Positions 7,119 to 17,589 of a stretch of DNA of 64,000 bases are shown one piece after another (position 1 is the stretch's first letter; each line of letters begins with the position of its first letter). Made by a program: the position numbers and the translations under genes. The notes below the pieces were generated by a model, which saw only the letters and a program-made list of their open reading frames with translations, had not been told where the DNA came from and ran no database searches. The DNA comes from Mucilaginibacter sp. (lineage in GTDB: Bacteria > Bacteroidota > Bacteroidia > Sphingobacteriales > Sphingobacteriaceae). The stretch covers positions 1 through 64,000 of the forward strand of contig NZ_JAQBOC010000024.1 in assembly GCF_028288225.1 (NCBI RefSeq), written 5' to 3'.

Positions 7119-9947
7119 ATGATAAAACAGCCTAAAATATCAGTTATAATACCAAGGCTTATCCTATTGCTGCTGATACCTGCATTTAAGGTAAATGCCC
7201 AATCCGCTGATTTAAAGCTTTGGTATAAACAACCTGCCGAAAAATGGACAGATGCCCTGCCCATTGGCAATGGCCGTATAGGCGCCATGATATTTGGCGG
7301 CGCCGGTCAAGACCATATCCAGTTTAACGAACAAAATTTATGGACGGGTGGACCGCGTGCTTACCAGCGTAATGGGGCGGTAAAGTATCTTGCGGCAATC
7401 CGTCATTTAGTAGCTGAAGGTAAGCAACCGGAAGCGGAAGCATTGGCGCAGCAGCATTTTATGGGTGTGAAAAGCCATGAGGCAACTTATGCTGCTGATT
7501 CCGTTGTGTGGATGAAAAAAATGTTGGCCTACACTGCGCCATCTGCCGCAGATTTTAACGATAACGACTGGAAAACAATCATTATGCCTGTTCCAAACGG
7601 ATGGGAAACCGAACCCGGATTTGAAAGATTGGACGGTGCTGTTTGGTTACGAACCAATTTTGATTTGCCTACTAACATGACCGGCAAAAATATGATACTG
7701 AGTATTGGTCGCGTAAGAGATATAGATTATACGTATGTTAATGGTAAATCGGTTGGCTCAGCAAATAATACGGCCAGTCGTAAATATATTATTCCTGCGT
7801 CACTGCTACACGTCGGTAAAAATACCATTGCTGTACAGGTAGTTAACTTTTTTGATAAAGGCGGACTAACTACAATTAAAGAAAAATTTGCCGTTTATCC
7901 CGAAGGCACTAAACCCGAAAATGGCATTTTATTGAAGCCCCAATGGAAATACTGGATACAAGATGATAACCCGCCTGTCCATCCTGCTTATAATGCCGAT
8001 TACCAGCCATTTGCAGACCTATATTTACAGTTCCCAAAGCAACAAATAAGTAATTATAAACGCGACCTTGATATTGCCGACGCCATAGCCCACGTAACTT
8101 ATACAGCCAATGGTGTAAACTACACCCGTGAATACTTTGCCAGTGCACCCGACCAGGCTATTGCCATACATTTAACTGCTGATCAGCCTGGTAAGATCGC
8201 TTTAAAAGCCATGCTGAAAACACTGCACAGGTCCTTTAACATTCGCAAAATTGATGATCGTACGCTGGCGTTATCGCTGAAAGTACATGACGGCGTATTA
8301 AAAGGGGTTAGTTATTTGCATGTGCAGGCTACGGGCGGTAGGGTAAACGTAACCTCAAATAATATCAGCATCAGCGATGCAAATGAAACAACACTGTATT
8401 TAACAGCGGCTACGAATTATAAAAATTACCATGATGTAAGCGGCGACCCGGAAGCTATCTGCCAAAAGCAAATTGCTGCTATTGCCCCAAAAAGTTATGC
8501 AGCTATTAAAGCTGCACATATAAAAGACTACCAACAATATTTTAATACCTTTTCCATTAATTTGGGCAGGACAGCCAACGCTGATCTGCCTACCGATGAG
8601 CGCATTTTGAAGTTTACGCCAGTTTCTGATCCTTCATTCATTAGCCTGTATACCCAATATAGCCGTTATTTACTGATTTCTTCGTCACGCCCAGGCAACG
8701 GGCCTGCTAATTTACAAGGGTTATGGAACGATCTGTTGACGCCGCCATGGGGCAGTAAGTTTACCACCAACATTAACCTGGAAATGAATTACTGGCCAGC
8801 CGAAGTGCTAAACCTCTCGGCTTGTAGCGAGCCTTTTTTTAGCCTTGTTAATGACTTGTCGAAAACCGGTAAATTAACGGCTAAAGAACATTATGGCGCA
8901 CCGGGCTGGGTGCTGCATCATAATACAGATATATGGTGTGGTACCACGCCGGTAAATTCCGCTACGCATGGGATTTGGCAAACCGGCGGTGCATGGCTTT
9001 GTCACCAGTTGTGGGAGCATTATTCATATACCAGAGATAAAAATTTCCTGCAAAAGGCCTATCCGGAAATGAAAGCCGCGGCGATGTTTTTTGTTTATAC
9101 GTTGGTTAAAGATCTGACAACAGGCAACCTGATAACCACACCGTCAAATTCTCCTGAACATGGAGGGTTAGTGGCCGGTCCCGCAATGGATAGGCAAATC
9201 GTTCGTGATTTGTTTAAAAATTGCATTTCGGCAGCTAAAGTATTAGGTATTGATCAGCGATTCAGTGCTTTATTGCAAGTAAAATATAACCAAATCGCTC
9301 CTGATAAAATAGGTAAATACGGCCAGCTGCAGGAGTGGATGGAAGATAAGGATGATACTGCCGACACGCATCGGCATATATCTCATTTATGGGGTGTCTT
9401 TCCGGGCACGGATATTACATGGAAAACGCCTGAGCTAATGAAAGCCGCTGAAAAATCGATGCAATTCCGCGGTGATGAAGGCACAGGTTGGAGCATTGCC
9501 TGGAAGGTAAATGTATTGGCAAGGATGAAGGAGGGTGACCACGCGTACCGGATGTTCACCAAGCTGCTTTCGCCCGCAGATGTATCATCTGGTAAGGAGA
9601 AAGGCGGCGTATATCATAATTTATTTGATGCCCACCCGCCGTTCCAGATTGATGGCAATTTTGGCGGCGCTGCTGGTTTGTCTGAAATGTTATTGCAAAG
9701 CCAGGGCGATGCTATTGAATTGCTGCCGGCCCTGCCATTGGCTTTACCCGGAGGAGAGCTAAAAGGCATCTGTGCCCGTGGCGGGTTTGTGTTAAGTTAT
9801 AAATGGAACAACGGTCAGTTACAGCAGGTACAGGTTCTATCTAAAGCTGGTGGCGTTTGTAACCTGCAATATCGAAATAAAACGATCTCACTAAATACGG
9901 AGAAGGGTAAAGCTTATCATTTTGATGGAGTACTTAAACAGCTATAA
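7119..9947 (+). CDS. GH95 alpha-L-fucosidase / alpha-L-galactosidase with inserted jelly-roll domain
   Basis: 942 residues with a signal peptide (about 1-27). GH95 hallmarks are clear: the N-terminal WTDALPIGNGRIGAMIFGG (43-61), the paired asparagines N551 and N553 in TTNINLEMNYWP, the glutamate E680 in TPSNSPE, HISHLWGVFPG (753-763) and QIDGNFGG (843-850). By comparison with the Bifidobacterium enzyme, E680 is the presumed acid and N551/N553 activate water. Between the first and second parts of the N-terminal domain, residues about 128-282 form an extra galactose-binding-like jelly roll (DNDWKTIIMP ... GAVWLRTNFDLP), which explains the length. GH95 enzymes release L-fucose or L-galactose, both found in RG-II and pectic side chains. 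Its end overlaps the next ORF. Confidence 0.88.
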   Translation: MIKQPKISVIIPRLILLLLIPAFKVNAQSADLKLWYKQPAEKWTDALPIGNGRIGAMIFGGAGQDHIQFNEQNLWTGGPRAYQRNGAVKYLAAIRHLVAEGKQPEAEALAQQHFMGVKSHEATYAADSVVWMKKMLAYTAPSAADFNDNDWKTIIMPVPNGWETEPGFERLDGAVWLRTNFDLPTNMTGKNMILSIGRVRDIDYTYVNGKSVGSANNTASRKYIIPASLLHVGKNTIAVQVVNFFDKGGLTTIKEKFAVYPEGTKPENGILLKPQWKYWIQDDNPPVHPAYNADYQPFADLYLQFPKQQISNYKRDLDIADAIAHVTYTANGVNYTREYFASAPDQAIAIHLTADQPGKIALKAMLKTLHRSFNIRKIDDRTLALSLKVHDGVLKGVSYLHVQATGGRVNVTSNNISISDANETTLYLTAATNYKNYHDVSGDPEAICQKQIAAIAPKSYAAIKAAHIKDYQQYFNTFSINLGRTANADLPTDERILKFTPVSDPSFISLYTQYSRYLLISSSRPGNGPANLQGLWNDLLTPPWGSKFTTNINLEMNYWPAEVLNLSACSEPFFSLVNDLSKTGKLTAKEHYGAPGWVLHHNTDIWCGTTPVNSATHGIWQTGGAWLCHQLWEHYSYTRDKNFLQKAYPEMKAAAMFFVYTLVKDLTTGNLITTPSNSPEHGGLVAGPAMDRQIVRDLFKNCISAAKVLGIDQRFSALLQVKYNQIAPDKIGKYGQLQEWMEDKDDTADTHRHISHLWGVFPGTDITWKTPELMKAAEKSMQFRGDEGTGWSIAWKVNVLARMKEGDHAYRMFTKLLSPADVSSGKEKGGVYHNLFDAHPPFQIDGNFGGAAGLSEMLLQSQGDAIELLPALPLALPGGELKGICARGGFVLSYKWNNGQLQQVQVLSKAGGVCNLQYRNKTISLNTEKGKAYHFDGVLKQL

Positions 9948-12900
9948 CACAGCAAACGGGGATGAAAAATTAGTTTACCGGCTGAATTATCAGCGTGTAA
10001 CTATGCTTTTTATTGGTTTGATGGTTTGTTTGATTCAGGCTGATGCCGTAGCGCAGCAAAGCATCCGGCAGGAAATTTTATTGAATAGTAACTGGCGCAC
10101 CATTGCCGATGACCACAATCAAAACGCTTTTACAGGATTTGAAAAAAGCAATTTTTCTGACAAGAATTGGATACCTGTAGATGTTCCTCACAACTGGGAC
10201 ACCTACCAAGGTTACCGCCGTTTAAAGCATGGTAACAAACATGGGTACGCCTGGTATCGGAAAACCTTTACTGTTACCGCTGAATCCCCAGGTAAACGTT
10301 ATTTTTTATGGTTTGAAGGTGTGGGCTCGTACGCTACGGTTTGGTTGAACGGTAAGCATGTGGGCTACCACACGGGGGGCCGCACCTCTTTTACTTTGGA
10401 TGTAACCGACGCTATTCATGCTGGGAAATCTAATTTATTATGCGTTCGTGCGGATCATCCCGCATTCATTAAAGATTTGCCCTGGGTATGTGGAGGCTGC
10501 TCTGATGAGGTTGGTTTTTCAGAGGGGTCACAGCCTATGGGCATTTTCCGGCCCGTTCATTTGATCGTTACTAACCCGGTAAGAATAGAGCCTTTTGGCG
10601 TTCATATCTGGAATGATACTACGGTGACTGAAAGGTCAGCTACGCTGAATTTAGAAACTGAAGTAAAAAATTATAGTGCTCAGCCTTTAAAGGTTTCCAT
10701 TATCAACAAATTGATTGATGCCAGTGGACATATAGCTGCAATCACTCAATCACAGGCAAACTTAAATGCCGGAGCTACAGCTGTGATTAAACAGCTGCTG
10801 CCAGCCATCAAAAATGTACATTTATGGTCGCTGGATAATCCGTATTTATATACTATAGTATCCCAGGTGTTGGTTAATGGCATGCTTGCCGACCAAACGT
10901 CCACTACGTATGGCATCCGCTGGATAAACTGGCCTATAGGCCGCAATAACGGTGATAACCGCTTTTATGTAAACGGTAGACCTGTTTTTATCAATGGTAT
11001 AGCCGAATATGAGCACCTGATGGGGAATAGCCATGCTTTTAGCAATGAAGAAATAAAAGCGCGTGTAATGCAGGTGAGGGCAGCTGGTTTTAATGCTTTT
11101 CGCGATGCGCACCAGCCGCATAATTTAGCATATCAAAAGTATTGGGACAAGCTGGGCCTGTTATGGTGGCCGCAATATTCGGCGCATATCTGGTTTGACA
11201 CACCAGAGTTTAAAGCCAATTACAAAGCTTTATTACGCGACTGGATAAAAGAGCGCCGTAACAGTCCGTCGGTGATCTTATGGGGGCTGGAGAATGAAAG
11301 TAAGCTTCCCGAAGATTTTGCCAAAGAATGTTCAGCGATTATTCGGGAGCTTGATCCTACAGCCTCATCCCAACGGAAAATAACCACTTGCAATGGCGGC
11401 AAAGGCACCGATTGGGACGTGCCGCAAAACTGGACCGGCACTTATGGCGGCGATCCGTTAACGTATGCACAGGATTTGCAAAAACAGATTTTGGTAGGTG
11501 AGTATGGCGCATGGCGCAGCCTGGACATGCACACCGAAGGCCCTTTTATTCAAAATGGTTTGTTAAGCGAGGACCGCATGAGCCAGTTGCTTGAAACAAA
11601 AGTGCGATTGGCTGAATCGGTAAAAGATAAGGTAGCCGGACAGTTTGAATGGTTATTATATTCTCATGAAAATCCGGGCAGGGTACAGAGCGGTGAAGGT
11701 TTACGCGAGTTGGATAGGGTGGGCCCGGTCAACTACAAAGGCTTGTTTACGCCATGGGGCGAGCCGTTGGATGCTTTTTATATGTTCAGGGCAAATTATG
11801 CTTCAAAGGTAAAAGAACCGATGGCTCACATTGTATCGCATACCTGGCCAAACCGCTGGTTAAAACCCGGTAAAAAGGATAGTATAAACGTCTATTCCAA
11901 TTGTGACGAGGTGGAGCTTTTTAATGATGTTAACGACGCGTCGCTTGGTAGAAAATCCAATAATGGTATAGGAACCCATTTTCAATGGAACGCTGCTGAA
12001 ATTAAATACAATGTATTATACGCCATTGGTTATGTTAACGGGAAAGCAGTAGCTAAAGATTATATCGTTTTAAATGATTTGCCGCAGGCACCGGGTATTA
12101 AACGCCTTACAGCCGGAACTGTGCAAATACTAAAGCCGGCAGCAGGTTACCAATATTTATACCGGGTAAATTGCGGCGGCCCGGATTATAAAGATAAACA
12201 AGGTAATTTATGGCAAGCTGATGTTCATGAAAATAGCAAAACCAGCTGGGGATCTGTTTCATGGACGGATGATTACCCGGGCATTCCCGCGTTTTTTGCC
12301 AGTCAGCAACGAACTTTTGATCCTGTTCAGTCCACTGATGATGGCGTATTATTTCAGTCGTTCCGTTTTGGAATGAATAAACTGAAGTATCAGTTTCCGG
12401 TAAAGGACGGTTACTACCGGATTGAGCTGTATTTCACCGAGCCCTGGTATGGCACCGGCGGCGGCATGGATTGTACGGGTTGGCGGCTATTTAATGTGGC
12501 TGTTAACAATAAAACGGTGATTAAAAATCTGGATATATGGAAAGAAACCGGTTATAATCAGGCCCTTAAAAAAACGGTAAACGTTTATGTTAGCGGTGGT
12601 CAATTGCAGCTATCATTTCCGCATACAGCTGCCGGCGAAGCTATTATTTCCGCAATAGCCATAAGTACGCTTAAACCAAAGTTGGCAAAAGCACCGCCAT
12701 CAACCGGCATAATTAAAAATCTAAAGGTTACGGGTATCCGCGCCAATAAATGGTCAATTCAAAACTGGATGGATATCGGCGATCTGGCTTACGGTGATGC
12801 TGATATAAAAATAAGCCAATTACCGTCTGTATTGTACCGAGCTGAATGGATAAAGGCACCTAAGCAAGTTGATCCGAAGTCAATCGCGTCATTTAGCACT

Positions 12901-13527
12901 GATGTGGTAAGTGATGTATATATAGCTGTTAACACCAAACCCGCAGAGCGTCCGGATTGGTTGAAGGATTATACGATAACCGGCTTAACTATACAAACGG
13001 ATGAAACAGGCGGTGAAAATTTATCGCTATACAAAAAACGATTTGCAGCTAACGCTCCTGTCAGTTTATTGGCATCTGAAAAATATATTGTTGCCGTTCT
13101 GCCCGTAACGTCGCTTGAACCGGCTACCGACTTAAAGCCGACGGTAAGTTATAAAGCGGCTAATGCCTTAACGCAGGGCAACGGTGTAACGCAGGACACA
13201 CTTGGCGGCAAAAAAGTGTACCGGTTTACAAAGACAGCAGGAGGTTCCGTGATTTTTAACATTACACTTGGCGTAGCAGACAAATATGAACTGCGTATAA
13301 AATACTATAATACTGGTACAAAAACCTTTACCGCAAAAGTACAGCTGCAAGCTGCGGACGGCATCCTAATGAATGAAGAAACAGTCAGCTATAAGCCGGT
13401 AAAAAAAGGGAAATCGGGTACGGCGGTAACAAGTTCGGGCACCAGCATTAATGCCGGAAATTATAAGGTGATTATTACCGCCATTGATGCGGAAGGATTA
13501 ATGATATCAGGATTGGAAATGCAGTGA
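9922..13527 (+). CDS. GH2 beta-galactosidase/glucuronidase-like with malectin domain
   Basis: Up to 1201 residues. The earliest ATG (9922) overlaps GH95 by 26 bp. ATG 10003 (Met28) directly precedes the hydrophobic signal MLFIGLMVCLIQADAVAQQ but lacks a basic n-region, so the start is uncertain. Domains: GH2 sugar-binding fold (about 50-215), immunoglobulin-like domain (220-335), TIM barrel (340-620), a malectin-type carbohydrate-binding domain (about 745-910, YRVNCGGPDYKD onward), and a C-terminal CBM-like beta domain. The acid/base is N458-E459 in WGLENES and the nucleophile is E527 in VGEYG, numbered from 9922. It should release a beta-linked hexose or uronic acid from side chains outside the cytoplasm. 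Exact substrate unknown. Confidence 0.85.
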   Translation: MMEYLNSYNTANGDEKLVYRLNYQRVTMLFIGLMVCLIQADAVAQQSIRQEILLNSNWRTIADDHNQNAFTGFEKSNFSDKNWIPVDVPHNWDTYQGYRRLKHGNKHGYAWYRKTFTVTAESPGKRYFLWFEGVGSYATVWLNGKHVGYHTGGRTSFTLDVTDAIHAGKSNLLCVRADHPAFIKDLPWVCGGCSDEVGFSEGSQPMGIFRPVHLIVTNPVRIEPFGVHIWNDTTVTERSATLNLETEVKNYSAQPLKVSIINKLIDASGHIAAITQSQANLNAGATAVIKQLLPAIKNVHLWSLDNPYLYTIVSQVLVNGMLADQTSTTYGIRWINWPIGRNNGDNRFYVNGRPVFINGIAEYEHLMGNSHAFSNEEIKARVMQVRAAGFNAFRDAHQPHNLAYQKYWDKLGLLWWPQYSAHIWFDTPEFKANYKALLRDWIKERRNSPSVILWGLENESKLPEDFAKECSAIIRELDPTASSQRKITTCNGGKGTDWDVPQNWTGTYGGDPLTYAQDLQKQILVGEYGAWRSLDMHTEGPFIQNGLLSEDRMSQLLETKVRLAESVKDKVAGQFEWLLYSHENPGRVQSGEGLRELDRVGPVNYKGLFTPWGEPLDAFYMFRANYASKVKEPMAHIVSHTWPNRWLKPGKKDSINVYSNCDEVELFNDVNDASLGRKSNNGIGTHFQWNAAEIKYNVLYAIGYVNGKAVAKDYIVLNDLPQAPGIKRLTAGTVQILKPAAGYQYLYRVNCGGPDYKDKQGNLWQADVHENSKTSWGSVSWTDDYPGIPAFFASQQRTFDPVQSTDDGVLFQSFRFGMNKLKYQFPVKDGYYRIELYFTEPWYGTGGGMDCTGWRLFNVAVNNKTVIKNLDIWKETGYNQALKKTVNVYVSGGQLQLSFPHTAAGEAIISAIAISTLKPKLAKAPPSTGIIKNLKVTGIRANKWSIQNWMDIGDLAYGDADIKISQLPSVLYRAEWIKAPKQVDPKSIASFSTDVVSDVYIAVNTKPAERPDWLKDYTITGLTIQTDETGGENLSLYKKRFAANAPVSLLASEKYIVAVLPVTSLEPATDLKPTVSYKAANALTQGNGVTQDTLGGKKVYRFTKTAGGSVIFNITLGVADKYELRIKYYNTGTKTFTAKVQLQAADGILMNEETVSYKPVKKGKSGTAVTSSGTSINAGNYKVIITAIDAEGLMISGLEMQ

Positions 13528-13550
13528 TAGCTGTCATAATCATATATTAA

Positions 13551-16316
13551 ATGATCAAAGGATTTTATTTTTTATTGTTGGTGCTTCCGCTGCAAATCTT
13601 CGCGCAAACATTGAAGGTAACAGATTTGCAATGCGAATACAAAACAGACCCCGCAGGTATTGAAGCGCTGGCGCCTAAATTAAGCTGGATATTACAGTCA
13701 GGCCAGCGAAACGTTCGGCAAACCGCTTATCGCATACTGGTTGCTGATGATCCGTTGGGCTTAAGCAAGGACAATGGCAATATATGGGATTCTAAGCGAG
13801 TATTATCATCGGCCTCTATACAGGTAGCTTACGCAGGTAAACGATTGCTCCCGGCAAAAACCTATTATTGGAAAGTGATGGTTTGGGATAATCGTCGGCA
13901 CGTCTCAACCTGGAGCAACAAAGCGCAATGGCAAATGGGGTTATTAAATTTGGCCGACTGGAAAGGGGCGAAATGGATAGCTTATGATAAAATGCCGGAT
14001 TCGCAGCGCCTGGTGCCGTTTCCGGCAAGCAGGGGGCCGAAAGGCCAGCCCGTTGTTAATGATGTACTTCCCTTATTGCGCAAAACCTTTACCATCAGCA
14101 AACCGGTAAAAAAAGCAACACTATATATATGCGGACTGGGACATTTTGATATGAGCCTAAACGGCAATAAAGTTGACGATCACTTTCTTGACCCGGGATG
14201 GGCGCAATATGATAAACAGGCTTTGTATGTTCCTTTTAATATTACCTCAAAACTTTTACAGGGCGGCAACGCGATTGGAGTAATGCTGGGTAATGGGTTT
14301 TATTATATGCCCCGGGATAAACGTTATCGTAAAATGACCGGAGCCTACGGGCATCCAAAAATGATATGCCGTTTGGTGATTGAATATAAAGATGGTTCCA
14401 TTAATAATCTGATAAGTGATGAAAGCTGGAAAACAGCTCCGGGGCCAATTGTTTTTACCAGCATATATGGAGGTGAGGATTATAACGCCAATTTAGAACA
14501 GCCAGGTTGGAACACATTTAAGTTTGATGATACTGGATGGCTCAAAGCGATAATAGTTGATGGTTCACCACAGTTAAATTCGCAGGCCGCTGATCCGCTT
14601 AAAGTGATGCAGGAATTTACGCCTGTAAGTAAAAAACAACTAAGTAATGGCGCGTGGGTATATGATTTAGGGCAAAATGCCTCCGGTATTCCGCAAATAA
14701 CCGTTCGGGGTAAAAAAGGAGATACCGTAAGAATTATACCTGCAGAAATAATTCATCCCGATGGAAGCGCAAACCAAAATGGATCGGGCAAGCCCTATTA
14801 TGATAACTATATTTTAAAAGGCGATGGGCCCGAGACGTGGCATCCCCAATTTACTTATTATGGGTTCCGTTATTTGCAGGTGGACGGTGCTGTTGCACAG
14901 GGAGAAGCAAATCCGAAACAATTGCCTGTGATAACTGAAATTAAAGGGTTGCATACTCGTAATTCGGCAGCTACGGTTGGCGAATTTAACTGTTCAAACC
15001 AATTGTTTAACCGCATATTTACACTTATCGACTGGTCAATGAAAAGCAATATGGCCAGCTTATTTACGGATTGCCCGCATCGTGAAAAACTGGGTTGGCT
15101 GGAAGAAGCACATTTGGTAGGCAGTTCATTGCATTATAATTATGATATACATCGCCTGGCGCTTAAATGTATTAACGATATGCGCCTGGCACAAACCCCT
15201 GACGGATTAATACCTGAAATAGCCCCGGAGTTTACCAAATTTGGTGATCCCTTCCGTGACTCACCGGAGTGGGGCAGCAACGGAATCATTTTGCCGTGGT
15301 ATGTGTACCAATGGTACGGAGATAAGGAAGTATTGACCGAAAGCTATGATATGATGAAGCGTTACCTGGATTATTTAGGTACTAAAGCAGATCAGCATAT
15401 ACTTTCAGAAGGATTGGGTGACTGGTACGATCAGGGCCTTAAAGCGCCGGGCTATTCTCAGCAAACGCCAAAAGGTATTACGGCTACCGCTTTTTACTAT
15501 TACGATTTGAATATTGTAGCCAACATTGCAGCAATGTTAGGTAAAACACAGGATGCTGCTTCCTATAAAAAGTTGGCTGCAGCGGTACAATCAACTTATA
15601 ATAAGCATTTCTTTAACCCGGAAACCAAAGCATATGGCACAGGCAGCCAAACAGCCAATGCCATATCTGTTTACATGGGACTTGTGGAGCCTGAATATAA
15701 AGCTGCGGTTGTGGATAATATTGTAAAGGATTTGCAGAACAGGGGCAACAGCCTTACTTCGGGAGATATTGGTTTTCGTTACCTGTTAAGGGTGCTGGAT
15801 GACGCAGGCCGGTCAGACGTGATCTATGCTATGAATAGCCGATCAGACGTACCCGGATATGGCTATCAGCTGGCACATGGGGCAACTGCTTTAACAGAAT
15901 CATGGGAAGCATTGCCGTCAGTATCCAATAATCATTTTATGCTTGGCCACCTGATGGAGTGGTTTTATAGTGGATTGGCAGGCATACGTTCAGCTCCGGG
16001 TTCCGTTGCTTTAAATAAAATTGAAATAAGGCCGGAAGTGGTTGGTGATATAACTTTTGCTAAAGCCAGCTATCAATCGCCTTACGGGAGAGTTGCCACA
16101 GATTGGAAAAAGGCTGACAATAAGTTCGAATTAACCATAGAAATACCGGCTAATACTAAAGCTGTAATTTATATACCCGCCAATGAAGGAGATAAAATCA
16201 GCGAAGAAGGTAAACCAATCCATGCTTATAGCGAAATAAAATTTTTAGGATATAAGAACGGTAAAGCGATAATTGAAGCCGGATCAGGCTTGTATCATTT
16301 TGCAGCCAATAAATAA
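13551..16316 (+). CDS. GH78 alpha-L-rhamnosidase
   Basis: 921 residues with signal peptide (cleavage after IFAQ, about 19). Order of domains: N-terminal fibronectin-like Bac_rhamnosid_N part (about 20-130), beta-sandwich carbohydrate-binding domains (170-460), an (alpha/alpha)6 catalytic barrel (470-830), and a C-terminal beta domain. The catalytic stretch DCPHREKLGWLEEAH starts at D507. Relative to Bacillus RhaB residues D567, E572 and D579, the matching positions are D507, E512 and E519, the last being Glu rather than Asp. The second acid region is TALTESWEALPS. It hydrolyses terminal alpha-L-rhamnose. It lies 23 bp after the GH2 gene and 5 bp before the next gene, within one operon. Confidence 0.9.
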   Translation: MIKGFYFLLLVLPLQIFAQTLKVTDLQCEYKTDPAGIEALAPKLSWILQSGQRNVRQTAYRILVADDPLGLSKDNGNIWDSKRVLSSASIQVAYAGKRLLPAKTYYWKVMVWDNRRHVSTWSNKAQWQMGLLNLADWKGAKWIAYDKMPDSQRLVPFPASRGPKGQPVVNDVLPLLRKTFTISKPVKKATLYICGLGHFDMSLNGNKVDDHFLDPGWAQYDKQALYVPFNITSKLLQGGNAIGVMLGNGFYYMPRDKRYRKMTGAYGHPKMICRLVIEYKDGSINNLISDESWKTAPGPIVFTSIYGGEDYNANLEQPGWNTFKFDDTGWLKAIIVDGSPQLNSQAADPLKVMQEFTPVSKKQLSNGAWVYDLGQNASGIPQITVRGKKGDTVRIIPAEIIHPDGSANQNGSGKPYYDNYILKGDGPETWHPQFTYYGFRYLQVDGAVAQGEANPKQLPVITEIKGLHTRNSAATVGEFNCSNQLFNRIFTLIDWSMKSNMASLFTDCPHREKLGWLEEAHLVGSSLHYNYDIHRLALKCINDMRLAQTPDGLIPEIAPEFTKFGDPFRDSPEWGSNGIILPWYVYQWYGDKEVLTESYDMMKRYLDYLGTKADQHILSEGLGDWYDQGLKAPGYSQQTPKGITATAFYYYDLNIVANIAAMLGKTQDAASYKKLAAAVQSTYNKHFFNPETKAYGTGSQTANAISVYMGLVEPEYKAAVVDNIVKDLQNRGNSLTSGDIGFRYLLRVLDDAGRSDVIYAMNSRSDVPGYGYQLAHGATALTESWEALPSVSNNHFMLGHLMEWFYSGLAGIRSAPGSVALNKIEIRPEVVGDITFAKASYQSPYGRVATDWKKADNKFELTIEIPANTKAVIYIPANEGDKISEEGKPIHAYSEIKFLGYKNGKAIIEAGSGLYHFAANK

Positions 16317-16321
16317 TTAAG

Positions 16322-17452
16322 ATGGATATGAAACTTAAAAATATAGCTTTTATCGCATTGTTTGCCACTACTGGTATCTACAGCGCGACGGCACAGTCTG
16401 AAAAAAACAAAGTTCCGCAAGTTAAGATGCAGGAAATTTATGAACAGGTAAAAGCACCCTACAAATATGGACTAGTAATAGCACCGGATGATAACTCCAA
16501 AAAAGCCGATTGCCCGACCGTCTTTCGCAAGGGGAATAACTGGTTCATGACGTACCTGATTTTTAATGGCCGCGGCTATGAAACCTGGTTGGCCGAGAGT
16601 AAGGATCTGCTGCATTGGGCTACCAAAGGTCGTATCATGTCTTTTTCTGACACCACTACCTGGGATGCCAATCAAAAAGCAGGTTATGCGGCATTAGAGG
16701 ATTATAAATGGGGTGGCAGCTATAAGCTGCAAAAATACGACGGTAAATACTGGATGTCGTATTTCGGGGGGCATGAGCGTGGATACGAAAAAGGACGGCT
16801 TTCATTGGGGATAGCCTATACGGATAAGGACCCGTCGACCGTACATGAGTGGCAACGGCTGGATCATCCCATATTAACACCAACTGATAAGGATGTAAGC
16901 TGGTGGGATAACCATGTGCAGTACAAGGAAACAGTGATATGGGACAAATCAAAATTAACAGGGCATCCATTCGTCATGTATTATAATGCCAACGGCGACA
17001 GCTTGGATAAAAAGCGTGGTGCCGAGCGCATTGGCATGGCTGTATCTGATGATATGGTACACTGGAAACGTTTTGGAAAAATTCCGGTAATGAATCACGG
17101 GCCCGGCATAACCGGAGATCCGGATGTACAAAAAATTGGCGATGTATATGTCATGTTTTATTTCGGTGCTTTTTGGAAAACCGGCCCAGGCGGCGTACAT
17201 AACCGTTTTGCGGCTTCCTATGACCTGGTGAACTGGACAGACTGGACAGGAGAAAAGCTTATTCAATCATCAGAGCCTTTTGATAATGAGTTCGCACATA
17301 AATCATTTGTAGTATATTGGAAAGGCGTGGTTTATCATTTTTATTGCGCCGTAGATAAAGCACAGCAACGGGGTATCGCAGTAGCTACTTCTAAGGATAT
17401 GGGTAAAAGTGAGTTGAATTTTGTAGCGCCACCTGTAAAAGTTAAAAAGTAA
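16322..17452 (+). CDS. Secreted GH43-like five-bladed beta-propeller glycosidase
   Basis: 376 residues with a signal peptide (ATAQ, about 25). Repeated strand motifs of the clan GH-F/J propeller are present: NNWFMTYLIF, KYWMSYFGG, PFVMYYNANG and VYVMFYFGAF, with the DLLHWATKG and DMVHWKRFG turns typical of GH43/GH32-type blades. Candidate catalytic acids at blade centres are D63 (ADCPTVF), E203 (QYKETVIW) and D266 (TGDPDVQ). ATG 16322 and ATG 16328 are both possible starts; the signal peptide works with either. The family placement within GH43, GH117 or an unclassified relative cannot be settled by eye. A side-chain arabinosidase or galactosidase role is an inference from the locus. Confidence 0.6.
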   Translation: MDMKLKNIAFIALFATTGIYSATAQSEKNKVPQVKMQEIYEQVKAPYKYGLVIAPDDNSKKADCPTVFRKGNNWFMTYLIFNGRGYETWLAESKDLLHWATKGRIMSFSDTTTWDANQKAGYAALEDYKWGGSYKLQKYDGKYWMSYFGGHERGYEKGRLSLGIAYTDKDPSTVHEWQRLDHPILTPTDKDVSWWDNHVQYKETVIWDKSKLTGHPFVMYYNANGDSLDKKRGAERIGMAVSDDMVHWKRFGKIPVMNHGPGITGDPDVQKIGDVYVMFYFGAFWKTGPGGVHNRFAASYDLVNWTDWTGEKLIQSSEPFDNEFAHKSFVVYWKGVVYHFYCAVDKAQQRGIAVATSKDMGKSELNFVAPPVKVKK

Positions 17453-17466
17453 CCTGAAATTATTTT

Positions 17467-17589
17467 ATGCAATCACAGCGACTAAAAATAGGCTTGTTCG
17501 GTGTTGACCTGGAAGCTTGTAGGTATATTGCTTCAAAGATCACCAGGTTGGGACAATTATTAAACATGCAAATGGTACTGGTATGCTAA
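17467..17589 (+). pseudogene. Possible remnant of a sugar-isomerase N-terminus
   Basis: A 40-codon reading frame in the 130 bp gap between two glycosidase genes. It reads MQSQRLKIGLFGVDLEACRY at its start, which resembles the KIGLFG first beta strand of L-arabinose/L-fucose-isomerase-type proteins, and then diverges and stops 7 bp inside the next gene. It may be the stub of a deleted isomerase gene or a chance resemblance. The evidence is one short motif only. Confidence 0.22.

Noticed and set aside
13551..16316. Loss of the third acid (D to E519) in GH78 as a sign of inactivity
   Set aside because: The replacement is conservative and the motif DCPHREKLGWLE is known in active Bacteroidota GH78-type proteins.
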